Source: Flavobacteriaceae bacterium UBA6268 (GTDB taxonomy: Bacteria; Bacteroidota; Bacteroidia; Flavobacteriales; Flavobacteriaceae). Taken from it: a stretch of DNA of 15,142 nucleotides. Under the pieces are notes generated by a model that saw nothing but the letters and a program-made list of their open reading frames with translations, did not search any database and had not been told where the DNA came from. The stretch spans positions 1 to 15,142 of the forward strand of contig DJVA01000074.1 of NCBI GenBank assembly GCA_002440705.1, given 5' to 3'. A program made the translations under genes and the position numbers. Positions 7,703 to 15,108 of the stretch are shown piece after piece (the first letter of the stretch is position 1; each line of letters starts with the position of its first letter).

Positions 7703-8655
7703 CAGTTATGATTTTCGATGGAATTGTAGGCTGAAATGATTTTCTTCACCAATCGATGCCGAATAACATCCTTATCGTCCAAATAAATCATCCCTACTCC
7801 ATCCACATCCTTTAGGATGAGAAGAGCTTCCTTCAATCCAGAAGTTACCCTGCGAGGCAAATCGATTTGCCCTGGATCGCCAGTAATCATAAATTTGGCG
7901 TTCTTGCCCATACGCGTCAGGAACATCTTCATTTGGGCGTGGGTCGTGTTTTGGGCTTCATCCAAAATCACAAAGGCATTGTCCAAAGTGCGGCCCCGCA
8001 TAAACGCCATGGGTGCAATTTGAATGATTCCTTTCTCCAAGTGAGACTCCAACTTTTCATGAGGAATCATATCGCGAAGCGCATCGTAGAGCGGTTGCAT
8101 GTATGGGTCTAATTTTTCTTTGAGGTCGCCCGGCAAAAAACCAAGATTTTCACCAGCTTCCACTGCAGGGCGTGTTAAAATAATCCTCCGAACCTGTTTT
8201 TCCTTCAATGCCTTTACCGCTAAGGCTACGCCGGTATAGGTTTTTCCTGTACCTGCAGGCCCCACGGCAAACACCATGTCGTTCTTGCCCATCATGTCTA
8301 CCAATTTTCGTTGATTTGCTGTTTGGGCTTTGATGATGCGGCCATTGATCCCGTGCAGCAAAACCTTGTCACCGCTAGCTGGGGTTTCGTAGTCTTCTTT
8401 GCTCTCGCTGGAAAGTACCCGCTCGATGGCATTTTCATCCAATCGATTGTACTTGGCAAAATGGTTGAGAATCCCATTGAGGCGGTCGTCAAATTCCTCC
8501 AATTCATCTTCGTCCCCAAAAGCCGTAATACGGTTGCCTCGTGCTACAATCTTCAATTTTGGGAAATGTTTTTTGATCAGTTCGATGTTTGCGTTTTGGT
8601 CTCCAAAGAAATCCCTTGGGCTGATTTCGGTGAGTTCGACTATGAGTTCGTTCAA
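7702..8655 (-). CDS. phoH: PhoH-like P-loop ATPase, probably TTG start
   Basis: The 317-residue cytoplasmic ATPase has Walker A G-P-A-G-T-G-K-T at 132-139, Walker B F-V-I-L-D-E-A-Q-N at 228-236 and the PhoH helicase-like motif T-G-D-P-G-Q-I-D-L-P at 258-267. An N-terminal region rich in F-P-K-L-K-I-V-A-R-G with a KH-like fold pattern precedes the ATPase. Relatives are linked to RNA metabolism and ribosome maturation; the true substrate is not settled. The start codon is TTG: no ATG or GTG occurs between it and the in-frame stop upstream (8704-8706), and the first residues M-N-E-L-I-V-E-L-T-E-I match my memory of Bacteroidota PhoH N-termini. A minus-strand -7 box lies about 55 bp upstream. It is coupled to purC by a 1-nt overlap. 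Confidence 0.95.
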   Translation of the reverse strand: MNELIVELTEISPRDFFGDQNANIELIKKHFPKLKIVARGNRITAFGDEDELEEFDDRLNGILNHFAKYNRLDENAIERVLSSESKEDYETPASGDKVLLHGINGRIIKAQTANQRKLVDMMGKNDMVFAVGPAGTGKTYTGVALAVKALKEKQVRRIILTRPAVEAGENLGFLPGDLKEKLDPYMQPLYDALRDMIPHEKLESHLEKGIIQIAPMAFMRGRTLDNAFVILDEAQNTTHAQMKMFLTRMGKNAKFMITGDPGQIDLPRRVTSGLKEALLILKDVDGVGMIYLDDKDVIRHRLVKKIISAYNSIENHN

Positions 8656-8710
8656 AAGAGGAAACGTTTGAGGTGTTAAAATACTTGTGTAAATATAGTT
8701 TTTCTACTCA

Positions 8711-8718
8711 CAAAAGTA
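8711..8718 (-). promoter_or_regulatory. -7 box (TAnnTTTG) for phoH-purC
   Basis: On the minus strand this reads TACTTTTG, an exact consensus match, about 55 bp before the phoH TTG start. A -33-like TTTG (8748-8745) lies 26 bp upstream, slightly farther than usual. Confidence 0.6.
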
Positions 8719-8721
8719 CCG

Positions 8722-8729
8722 TATTTTTG
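8722..8729 (+). promoter_or_regulatory. -7 box (TAnnTTTG) for the SAM hydrolase-to-gldG gene run
   Basis: TATTTTTG is an exact match to the Bacteroidota sigma-factor -7 consensus, 38 bp before the ATG at 8768. The -33 element is weak: only a T-run at 8699-8703, 18 bp upstream, is in range. Confidence 0.6.
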
Positions 8730-8767
8730 TGCGAGTTGTTTTAACAAAATATCAACAATTGTAACCC

Positions 8768-9598
8768 ATGCCCATAGTTACCCTTACAACCGATTTTGGA
8801 GAGAAAGATCACTATGTTGGTGCGGTAAAAGGGGCGATCTATTCGGAATTGGATTCGGTTCGGATTGTTGATATATCCCATTCCATTTCCCCGTTCCACA
8901 TTACCGAAGCAGCCTACATTATCCAAAACGCCTACCATAGTTTCCCCAAAGGCACCATCCATATCATTGGGATCGATAGCGAATTGAATCCCGAAAACCG
9001 ACACATTGCAGTGGCTTTGGATGGCCACTATTTTATCTGTGCCAATAACGGCATTATTTCGTTGCTCGCTTCAGAAGTGCGCCCCGAGAAAATTGTTGAA
9101 ATCAACATTCACGACCGGGTGGAAAGCAATTTCCCGGTTTTGGATGTATTCGTGAAAGTAGCCTGCCACATTGCCCGCGGCGGCACGTTGGAAGTAATTG
9201 GCAAATCCATCGACACGGTTAAGGAATTGAAGGGCATCCGACCTGTGGTCAATTCCGAAGCTAACCAAATTATCGGAAATGTGATCTACATCGACAATTA
9301 CGGCAATGTAATCAGTAACATTACCAAAAAACTCTTTGATAAAATTGGCAAAGGAAGAAATTTTAGGATAGCGGCGCGTACGGCCAATTTTTCTAAAGTA
9401 TACGATAGTTACAGCAAGGCCATCAATTTTGATTTGCCCCCGGAAAGGCGGGAGGAGGATGGTAAAAAGTTGGCTCTGTGGAATTCGTCCCTATACCTCG
9501 AATTGGCCATTTACAAAAGCAATCCCAAAACCGTGGGCAGTGCTTCTACCCTGTTCGGACTGGAATATTGGGATACCATCACCATCAATTTTGAATGA
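8768..9598 (+). CDS. SAM hydrolase / SAM hydroxide adenosyltransferase (DUF62, chlorinase/fluorinase fold)
   Basis: The 276-residue protein belongs to the family that attacks S-adenosylmethionine with a nucleophile; the common bacterial members use water or hydroxide and give adenosine plus methionine. Visible marks are the opening T-T-D-F-G-E-K-D-H-Y-V-G (7-18), G-I-D-S-E-L-N (68-74) followed by R78, and D-V-F-V-K-V-A-C-H (126-134). D70, R78 and H134 are my best match to the Asp-Arg-His set described for hydroxide-using members. D-N-Y-G-N-V-I-S-N (176-184) and the L-W-N-S-S-L-Y-L-E-L-A stretch near the C-terminus are also typical. There is no sign that it is a halogenase. It leads a five-gene run with touching ends and is divergent from phoH. 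Its biological purpose, perhaps control of the SAM level, is not known with certainty. Confidence 0.93.
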   Translation: MPIVTLTTDFGEKDHYVGAVKGAIYSELDSVRIVDISHSISPFHITEAAYIIQNAYHSFPKGTIHIIGIDSELNPENRHIAVALDGHYFICANNGIISLLASEVRPEKIVEINIHDRVESNFPVLDVFVKVACHIARGGTLEVIGKSIDTVKELKGIRPVVNSEANQIIGNVIYIDNYGNVISNITKKLFDKIGKGRNFRIAARTANFSKVYDSYSKAINFDLPPERREEDGKKLALWNSSLYLELAIYKSNPKTVGSASTLFGLEYWDTITINFE

Positions 9599-9894
9599 TG
9601 TTCACAAGAATTGTAAAAATGACTTTTAGACCGGAGACGATTCCTACTTTTTTGAATAATTTTGAAGAGGTGAAGGAAAGGATTCGTTCCTTTGATGGAT
9701 GCGTGTTCCTGGAACTCTACCAAGACCGGCAACGATTGGAAGTTTTTTTTACCTACAGTAGGTGGCAATCAGAAGCCCATTTGGAAGCCTATCGCAACAG
9801 TGAACTGTTCCAGAAGGTTTGGGGACAAACAAAGCCGTTGTTTCAAGAAAAAGCGGCAGCATGGAGCGTGAACACCTTACACCATTTGCCTTAA
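9595..9894 (+). CDS. Antibiotic biosynthesis monooxygenase (ABM)-like small protein
   Basis: This is a 99-residue dimeric alpha-beta barrel type protein. The first strand M-F-T-R-I-V-K-M-T-F-R-P, the central strand C-V-F-L-E-L-Y-Q-D and L-E-V-F-F-T-Y-S-R-W, and the helix with S-E-A-H-L-E-A-Y-R match the ABM/YgiN pattern. Some relatives oxidise quinols or degrade haem, while many have no known substrate. Two ATGs stand in a row (9595 and 9598); the first overlaps the previous stop by four bases (ATGA) and is used here, but the second is equally possible. No metal or cofactor residues can be assigned with confidence. Its place within the SAM hydrolase/gldFG run suggests co-transcription, not necessarily a shared function. 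Confidence 0.82.
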   Translation: MMFTRIVKMTFRPETIPTFLNNFEEVKERIRSFDGCVFLELYQDRQRLEVFFTYSRWQSEAHLEAYRNSELFQKVWGQTKPLFQEKAAAWSVNTLHHLP

Positions 9895-9896
9895 TT

Positions 9897-10346
9897 ATGG
9901 ATTTGATTAAAACCACATCATCAAACAAAGATTTTGTAAAACTGGTTTCCCTCTTGGATGCCGATTTGGCAAAAAGGGATGGCGACGAACACGATTTCTA
10001 TGCACAGTTTAATGGAATCGATACCTTGCAGCATGTGGTGGTAGGGTATCTGGACCATCAACCCATTTGCTGTGGGGCCTTCAAGCCCTACGATGCCCAT
10101 GCTGTTGAAATTAAGCGCATGTACACCCTTCCTGAACATCGTGGCAAAGGATTGGCCGCCCAGTTACTGCGCATCCTCGAGCTTTGGGCCAAAGAGTTGA
10201 AATACCACCATACGGTGTTGGAAACCGGCAAAAAGCAACCGGAAGCCATTGCCCTCTACACCAAAAGCGGTTATGTACAAATTGCCAATTATGGGCAATA
10301 TGCGGGGGTGGAAAACAGTTTATGCTTTCAGAAAAACCTCGATTAA
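9897..10346 (+). CDS. GNAT family N-acetyltransferase
   Basis: The 149-residue cytoplasmic acetyltransferase starts at the ATG two bases after the preceding stop; an upstream in-frame ATG at 9819 would run back through the ABM-like gene, so I reject it. The acetyl-CoA binding motif A is clear: R-M-Y-T-L-P-E-H-R-G-K-G-L-A at 74-87, the Q/R-x-x-G-x-G/A pattern, after the E-I-K strand. Motif B is seen near A-L-Y-T-K-S-G-Y (119-126). The substrate could be an amine of a small molecule or a protein N-terminus or lysine; the sequence does not say. Its TAA overlaps the gldF ATG by one base (TAATG), so gldF translation is likely coupled to it. Confidence 0.93.
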   Translation: MDLIKTTSSNKDFVKLVSLLDADLAKRDGDEHDFYAQFNGIDTLQHVVVGYLDHQPICCGAFKPYDAHAVEIKRMYTLPEHRGKGLAAQLLRILELWAKELKYHHTVLETGKKQPEAIALYTKSGYVQIANYGQYAGVENSLCFQKNLD

Positions 10347-11053
10347 TGTACGCACTCATCAAAAGGGAAATACAAAGTTTTTTTGCCTCTCCCATGGGTT
10401 ACCTGGTGATTGGCGTGTTTCTTACCATCAATGGATTGTTCCTCTGGGTTTTCAAGGGCGATTTCAATATTTTCGACCATGGCTTTGCCGACCTTGCCTC
10501 CTTTTTTGAGCTGGCCCCGTGGGTGTTGCTATTCTTGATACCGGCGGTCACGATGAAATCGTTCAGCGATGAAAAACGCATGGGCACCATGGAACTTCTC
10601 CTCACCAAACCGCTTTCGCTTAGAACCATTGTATTGGGGAAATACCTTGGGTCACTGCTATTGATACTTATGGCCCTACTGCCCACAGTACTCTATGTGT
10701 TTACCATTTCGGATTTGGGAAATCCCCCCGGGAACTGGGATGTAGGCAGTACCTTGGGGTCCTATCTGGGGCTTGTTTTTTTGGCTTTGTCCTATACGGC
10801 TATGGGTGTTTTTGCTTCGTCGCAGACGGAAAACCAGATTGTGGCTTTCATCCTTGGATTGTTGTTGTGTTTTTTGGTGTATTATGGATTTGAAGGCCTC
10901 TCGAGCATTGGGATTGACCTTGCTTATTTGGGGCTCCAATACCATTTCAAGAGCATTTCCCGTGGGGTTCTAGACACTAGGGACTTGATCTATTTTACGA
11001 GTGTGGCCGTATTGTTCCTGATTTTAACTTCCATTAACTTGAAGAAACGCTGA
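10346..11053 (+). CDS. gldF: Gliding motility-associated ABC transporter permease GldF
   Basis: The 235-residue inner-membrane permease has six helices at about 17-36, 55-70, 97-121, 135-158, 163-183 and 213-231. The segment S-D-E-K-R-M-G-T-M-E-L-L-L-T-K-P (74-89) between helices 2 and 3 is the hallmark of ABC-2 permeases of the NosY/GldF kind. With GldG and the ATPase GldA it forms an ABC transporter needed for gliding in Flavobacterium johnsoniae. gldA is not in this window, which agrees with its usual separate location. I start at the ATG overlapping the GNAT stop, because the frame upstream reads through the acetyltransferase gene and adds no membrane segment. The gene overlaps gldG by one base (TGATG). 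Confidence 0.95.
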   Translation: MYALIKREIQSFFASPMGYLVIGVFLTINGLFLWVFKGDFNIFDHGFADLASFFELAPWVLLFLIPAVTMKSFSDEKRMGTMELLLTKPLSLRTIVLGKYLGSLLLILMALLPTVLYVFTISDLGNPPGNWDVGSTLGSYLGLVFLALSYTAMGVFASSQTENQIVAFILGLLLCFLVYYGFEGLSSIGIDLAYLGLQYHFKSISRGVLDTRDLIYFTSVAVLFLILTSINLKKR

Positions 11054-12741
11054 TGCACCAGACGAAAAAAAATATAAGGCTCCTGGTTGTTACACTTTTT
11101 GTGTTGCTTCTTCTGAACCTTATTGGGCAGCGTATCTTCCATCGGTTCGACCTTACGCAGGACCACCGTTATACCCTATCGGAAGCCGCCAAGAATACCC
11201 TCCTGGAGGTCGAATCCCCCATTACCGTGGATGTTTTCCTAAAGGGAAACCTTCCGCCAGAATTCCAACGGTTGCAACTGGAAACCGAGCAGTTGTTGGA
11301 GGAATTTGCCCTGTCCAATTCCAACGTGCAGTTCCAATTCATCAATCCATTGGACCCTGCCGAGGATCAGGCAGCACTGCAACAACAAATGATCGACTTT
11401 AACCTGCGCGGGGCCCAAGTGGAAGTCCGCGAAAATGGCAAAATAAGTACCGAAATGGTCTATCCTTGGGCCCTTGCCTATTACAACGGCCAAACCGTAG
11501 CCATCCCGCTACTCAAAAACCAGTTGGGGGCCACTAGCGAGGAGCGTGTTAACAATTCCATTCAAAACCTGGAATATGCATTTGCAGATGGCTTCGGCAA
11601 ATTAACCCAACCCAAAAGAAGAAAAATTGCCGTGCTGAAGGGCAATGGCGAACTGGAAGACCGTTACCTAGCCGACTTCCTTACGACCCTTCGCGACTAT
11701 TATTACATTGGGAAATTCACCCTGGATTCGGTGGCCATCAATCCCCAAAAAACCTTGGAAGAACTTCAGAAATACGATCTGTTGATTGCTGCACAGCCTA
11801 GAGTTCCTTTTACGGAAGCCGAAAAATACACCCTGGACCAATTTACCATGAAAGGTGGAGCATCGCTGTGGCTCATGGATGCTACGGCCCAACAATTGGA
11901 TACCACCAGCGGCAATGCAGTGGCCTTTGGGGTGGATTTGAACCTAAACGATTTCTTCTTCAAATACGGGGTACGTATCAATCCCGATTTGGTAAAAGAC
12001 GTTTATGCGGCCCCCATATCCCTGGCCAGTGGCGATGGCAACGATACCCAATACAGCAAGTACCCCTGGCTGTATAGCCCTTTATCTTCGAGTGCCAATA
12101 ATCATCCCATTGTCACCAACCTGGAAGCGGTAAAATTTGATTATGCAAGTGCCATCGATACCTTACCAAATAGCATCCACAAAACTATTTTGCTGAGTAC
12201 CTCCCCTCTTTCGCAAGTGGTGGGATTGCCTACTGAAATCAATATCAATCAGGAAATACCCAAGAACCTCAAGATTATGCAGGAAGGGCCCAATCCCAAC
12301 GAGTTCCACAGTGGTGAAATCCCACTGGCGGTCTTGCTGGAAGGTACGTTTACTTCGGTCTACAACAACCGCGTGAAGCCGTTCCCCTTTGAGGGCGACC
12401 GCACTGAAAGTAAGCCTACCCGCATGATTGTAATCAGTGATGGGGATGTCATTAAAAACCAACTCGACCGGGGACGTCCCCTGGAATTGGGTTTTGACAA
12501 ATGGACCAATGCGTTCTATGGCAACAAGGAATTTTTGCTGAACTCGGTGAATTACCTGTTGGACGACAGCGGACTTATAAACATTCGCAGCAAGAAAATT
12601 GCCATTCCGTTTCTGGACCCACAGCGCACTGCCCAGAAAAGAGGAACCTGGCAAGTAATCGATCTCTTGCTCCCATTGGGTTTGCTGGGACTGTTTGGAT
12701 TTCTCTACCACTATTTCCGAAAGCGGAAATACGCCCGCTAG
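11053..12741 (+). CDS. gldG: Gliding motility-associated ABC transporter substrate-binding protein GldG
   Basis: The 562-residue protein has an N-terminal anchor helix (about 9-27), then the R-F-D-L-T-Q-D-H-R-Y-T-L-S-E motif that starts the large periplasmic ABC-transporter auxiliary domain. A C-terminal helix (about 537-554) follows, and the tail is K-R-K-Y-A-R. The I-P-F-L-D-P-Q-R-T-A-Q-K-R-G-T-W motif before the last helix is typical of GldG. It acts with GldF and GldA. The complex is required for gliding in some Flavobacteria, but the genes also persist in species that do not glide, so motility cannot be claimed from this pair alone. Length and both helices suggest an intact gene. It is the last of the five touching genes; dnaN follows after 94 bp with its own promoter box. 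Confidence 0.95.
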   Translation: MHQTKKNIRLLVVTLFVLLLLNLIGQRIFHRFDLTQDHRYTLSEAAKNTLLEVESPITVDVFLKGNLPPEFQRLQLETEQLLEEFALSNSNVQFQFINPLDPAEDQAALQQQMIDFNLRGAQVEVRENGKISTEMVYPWALAYYNGQTVAIPLLKNQLGATSEERVNNSIQNLEYAFADGFGKLTQPKRRKIAVLKGNGELEDRYLADFLTTLRDYYYIGKFTLDSVAINPQKTLEELQKYDLLIAAQPRVPFTEAEKYTLDQFTMKGGASLWLMDATAQQLDTTSGNAVAFGVDLNLNDFFFKYGVRINPDLVKDVYAAPISLASGDGNDTQYSKYPWLYSPLSSSANNHPIVTNLEAVKFDYASAIDTLPNSIHKTILLSTSPLSQVVGLPTEININQEIPKNLKIMQEGPNPNEFHSGEIPLAVLLEGTFTSVYNNRVKPFPFEGDRTESKPTRMIVISDGDVIKNQLDRGRPLELGFDKWTNAFYGNKEFLLNSVNYLLDDSGLINIRSKKIAIPFLDPQRTAQKRGTWQVIDLLLPLGLLGLFGFLYHYFRKRKYAR

Positions 12742-12780
12742 TTGTTAATAAGTTTGTTTTAGCAAACAAGCCATTTGGGA

Positions 12781-12788
12781 TATATTTG
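12781..12788 (+). promoter_or_regulatory. -7 box (TAnnTTTG) for dnaN
   Basis: TATATTTG matches the bacteroidal -7 consensus exactly and sits 47 bp before the dnaN ATG. A TTTG at 12753-12756 lies 24 bp upstream, slightly far for the -33 element. The 94-bp gap after gldG has no clear terminator, so dnaN may receive read-through as well. Confidence 0.6.
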
Positions 12789-12835
12789 TACTGGGCACAC
12801 TTATAAAACGCCCTGTTGAAAGAAATTCTTATTGC

Positions 12836-13954
12836 ATGAAATTTATTGTATCGAGTTCGTATTTATTGAAGCAATTGCAGGTGCTTGGGGGCATCATCAA
12901 CAATACCAACACCCTACCCATATTAGACCATTTCCTTTTTGAACTGAATCAGAAAACTCTAAAGGTTTCTGCCTCCGACCTAGAAACGACCATCACTTCC
13001 ACCCTAAACGTGGAAAGTGCCCAAAAAGGCTTGGTCTGTATTCCGGCACGCTTGCTGTTGGATACCCTTAAAACCTTTCCCGAACAGCCCCTCACCTTTA
13101 CGGTAGAAGACAATCATACAGTGGAAATTAGTTCCAACAGTGGAAAATACGCCCTGGCCTATGCCGATGGGGAGGATTTCCCAAAAGCCATCCAATTGAA
13201 GGACCCTTCCTCCACCACCATCCAAGGAGATATTTTGGCTACGGCGATTAGCAAAACCATCTTTGCGGCAGGAAACGACGATTTGCGTCCCGTGATGAGC
13301 GGCGTGTTTTTTCAGTTTTCTACAGAAGGCCTTACGTTTGTCGCCACCGATGCCCATAAGTTGGTGAAGTACACCCGAAGCGACGTACAAGCTTCACAAA
13401 CGGCAGAGTTCATCATGCCCAAAAAGCCTTTGAACCTTATTAAAGGCATCTTGGCAGGGAGCGAAGAGGACGTTACCGTGGAATACAATGACAGCAATGC
13501 CAAATTCAGTTTTTCGAATACCGAGCTGGTATGCCGATTGATCGATGGAAAATACCCCAACTACGAGGCGGTGATTCCTAAGGAAAACCCCAACAAGCTA
13601 ACCATCGACCGCAACCAATTCCTCAATTCGGTGCGCAGGGTGAGTATTTTCAGCAATAAGACCACCCATCAAATACGGTTGAAGATGGCCGGTGCCGAAC
13701 TGAATGTTTCTGCTGAAGACATTGATTACAGCAACAAGGCCGACGAGCGCCTTACCTGTGATTACCAGGGGGATGACATCCAAATAGGGTTCAATTCCCG
13801 CTTTTTGACCGAAATGTTGGGCAACCTTACCAGCGATGCCGTAACCTTGGAACTCTCCCTTCCCAACCGTGCGGGTATCTTAACCCCCGTGGATGGTTTG
13901 GACCAAGGCGAGGAAATCTTGATGTTGGTGATGCCTGTAATGCTCAATACCTAG
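12836..13954 (+). CDS. dnaN: DNA polymerase III beta subunit (sliding clamp)
   Basis: The 372-residue protein is the ring that holds DNA polymerase III and other partners on DNA. It shows the expected three similar domains of about 120 residues. Visible marks are the start M-K-F-I-V-S-S-S-Y-L-L-K-Q-L, P-I-L-D-H-F near residue 25, A-D-G-E-D-F-P (about 108-114), L-R-P-V-M-S-G-V-F-F (about 150-159), A-T-D-A-H-K-L (about 169-175), L-I-D-G-K-Y-P-N-Y and the C-terminal ending V-M-P-V-M-L-N-T, which matches the clamp consensus M-P-(V/M)-x-L. Length fits the family. dnaA is absent, as expected for Bacteroidota where dnaN is not always beside it. A strong terminator follows the stop. Confidence 0.99.
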   Translation: MKFIVSSSYLLKQLQVLGGIINNTNTLPILDHFLFELNQKTLKVSASDLETTITSTLNVESAQKGLVCIPARLLLDTLKTFPEQPLTFTVEDNHTVEISSNSGKYALAYADGEDFPKAIQLKDPSSTTIQGDILATAISKTIFAAGNDDLRPVMSGVFFQFSTEGLTFVATDAHKLVKYTRSDVQASQTAEFIMPKKPLNLIKGILAGSEEDVTVEYNDSNAKFSFSNTELVCRLIDGKYPNYEAVIPKENPNKLTIDRNQFLNSVRRVSIFSNKTTHQIRLKMAGAELNVSAEDIDYSNKADERLTCDYQGDDIQIGFNSRFLTEMLGNLTSDAVTLELSLPNRAGILTPVDGLDQGEEILMLVMPVMLNT

Positions 13955-13984
13955 TGCTTTTATAGCAAACTAACCAACCAAAGA

Positions 13985-14013
13985 AAGGGTCTGCCAAACG
14001 GCGGACCCTTTTG
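13985..14013 (+). terminator. Rho-independent terminator of dnaN
   Basis: A 12-bp stem (left arm 13985-13996, right arm 14001-14012, one G-T wobble) encloses a 4-nt loop AAAC and is followed by TTTTG. It begins 31 bp after the dnaN stop, and the GC-rich core makes it the strongest hairpin in the window. Confidence 0.92.
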
Positions 14014-14089
14014 TATTAAATGCATGATGACATTTGGCAAGTAGTACGATGGGGTAGTAAATTCTAACTACTTATAAAACCACTTCAGT

Positions 14090-14599
14090 ATGAAAACCTT
14101 AAAAACGCTCAGTATTCTAGTTATTACCTTAACCCTAATCATTTCATGCTCCAAAAAAGATGACGGCAGCGATACGGATGGTGCCTCCGAATTTTCCGCA
14201 ACGCTTAATGGAGGGACCTATAACAATTTTAGTGCTACTTTAGGAAGTTATACCAGCAGTAGTGCCAACGGACTTACCATTGCCGTAGTGGATGCCAATG
14301 GAAATACCATCCGTTTGTTCATGAACACCACGGGAGGTTTTAACAGTGGTGCCACCAAAGAAGTTGGGAACATTGACGGTAACGGCTTCCAAACATCCGC
14401 CCTGTTTAGGGATGCCAACACACAGATTATCTACAATGCTGTTTCCGGTAGCCTAAGTATCACACAAAACAAAGAAAGCAACAATGATTCCAACAGTCGA
14501 GTACTTTCGGGAACTTTTAATGTAACTGCCAATTTTAATACTGGAACCCCGCTCACAATGGTGGGTACCTTTAAAAACATCGTCGTTTCCGGTTTGTAA
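14090..14599 (+). CDS. Surface-type lipoprotein, DUF6252-like
   Basis: The 169-residue protein has a lipoprotein signal (M-K-T-L-K-T-L-S then a hydrophobic stretch) ending in the lipobox L-I-I-S-C, with lipidated Cys20. C-S-K-K-D-D follows, resembling the lipoprotein export signal that places Bacteroidota lipoproteins on the cell surface. The mature part is a small beta-rich domain: an F-S-A-T-L-N-G-G-T-Y opening, I-A-V-V-D-A-N-G-N-T-I-R-L-F, and the closing S-G-T-F-N-V-T-A-N-F with G-T-F-K-N-I-V-V. That order resembles the DUF6252 family of Flavobacteriia, recognised from memory. Function is unknown. It is a single gene between two terminators. Confidence 0.75.
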   Translation: MKTLKTLSILVITLTLIISCSKKDDGSDTDGASEFSATLNGGTYNNFSATLGSYTSSSANGLTIAVVDANGNTIRLFMNTTGGFNSGATKEVGNIDGNGFQTSALFRDANTQIIYNAVSGSLSITQNKESNNDSNSRVLSGTFNVTANFNTGTPLTMVGTFKNIVVSGL

Positions 14600-14623
14600 C
14601 AGGGCACCTACTTCCTAAAACCA

Positions 14624-14649
14624 AAAAAGGGACCTTCTGGTCCCTTTTT
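14624..14649. terminator. Bidirectional rho-independent terminator
   Basis: An 11-bp perfect stem (AAAAAGGGACC / GGTCCCTTTTT) with a TTCT loop lies between the lipoprotein stop (14599) and the stop of the minus-strand DUF4870 gene (14658). Its own T runs serve both strands: five on the plus strand and six on the minus strand. Confidence 0.9.
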
Positions 14650-14657
14650 GTGTTTCT

Positions 14658-15020
14658 TTAGCTGATAAACCGTATCGTTCCAAAGTAACTGGGGTCTTCC
14701 CCGTTGCTGGCCCTAACGGCATTGACAATGGGCAGTACAAAGCCCACGATGCCCACAAAGATGAGTAAGAGGATGCCCGCTCCAAACAGTAAGATGCCCG
14801 GAATAGCGATGACGGTATAGAGTAACAGGCTTAACTGGAAATTGACGATGCTCTTGCCGTGTTCGTTCATACCTTCGACCTTATCCCGTTGGGTAAGCCA
14901 CAGGATGAGCGGCACTACGAGTCCGCCGAAACCGGTAACATAGGTGAGCAACTGCGACAGGTGCGTGATGAGCAGCAATTGGTTGTCGGTGCGTTTGTGG
15001 GTTGGATTGATGACTTCCAT
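14658..15020 (-). CDS. DUF4870 domain small membrane protein
   Basis: The 120-residue protein has about three membrane helices (near residues 28-42, 62-77 and 79-99). It carries the DUF4870 pattern: L-S-Q-L-L-T-Y-V-T-G-F-G-G-L-V-V-P-L-I-L-W, then M-N-E-H-G-K-S-I-V-N-F-Q-L-S, and a final A-V-R-A-S-N-G-E-D-P-S-Y-F. Relatives are widespread small inner-membrane proteins without a known job. It ends 8 bp from the bidirectional terminator. Upstream the minus strand is A/C rich just before the ATG (repeated AAC); no TAnnTTTG box is visible within the 122 bp left in the window. Confidence 0.9.
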   Translation of the reverse strand: MEVINPTHKRTDNQLLLITHLSQLLTYVTGFGGLVVPLILWLTQRDKVEGMNEHGKSIVNFQLSLLLYTVIAIPGILLFGAGILLLIFVGIVGFVLPIVNAVRASNGEDPSYFGTIRFIS

Positions 15021-15108
15021 GGTGTTGTGTTGTTGTTGTTTTTAGTGGTTTGCGTGTTATAGGTCGTGCTTTTGAGGGAAATGTTACGGAGGGGCCAATG
15101 AACAATGG

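Larger units (their letters stand above)
8709..8731. promoter_or_regulatory. 23-bp near-palindrome containing the divergent phoH / SAM-hydrolase promoters
   Basis: The left arm CACAAAAGTAC (8709-8719) and right arm GTATTTTTGTG (8721-8731) pair at 10 of 11 positions around the central C at 8720; only 8716/8724 fails. Each arm contains a -7 box of the bacteroidal TAnnTTTG type: TATTTTTG (8722-8729) on the plus strand and TACTTTTG (8718-8711) on the minus strand. The symmetry may simply reflect two back-to-back boxes, or may be an operator. Confidence 0.6.

Noticed and set aside
8768..9598. Possible SAM-dependent chlorinase or fluorinase
   Set aside because: The residues visible (D70, R78, H134) fit the hydroxide-using branch, and no halogen-metabolism genes are nearby.
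9819..9896. Longer GNAT start inside the ABM-like gene
   Set aside because: The extra 26 residues are a frame shadow of the ABM-like gene and do not resemble a GNAT N-terminus.
12752..12767. GTTTG...CAAAC hairpin after gldG as a terminator
   Set aside because: The stem is only five base pairs, AT-rich and not followed by a T run.
12836..13954. dnaN as a sign that the replication origin lies in the window
   Set aside because: There is no dnaA, no DnaA-box cluster and no large intergenic AT-rich region here.
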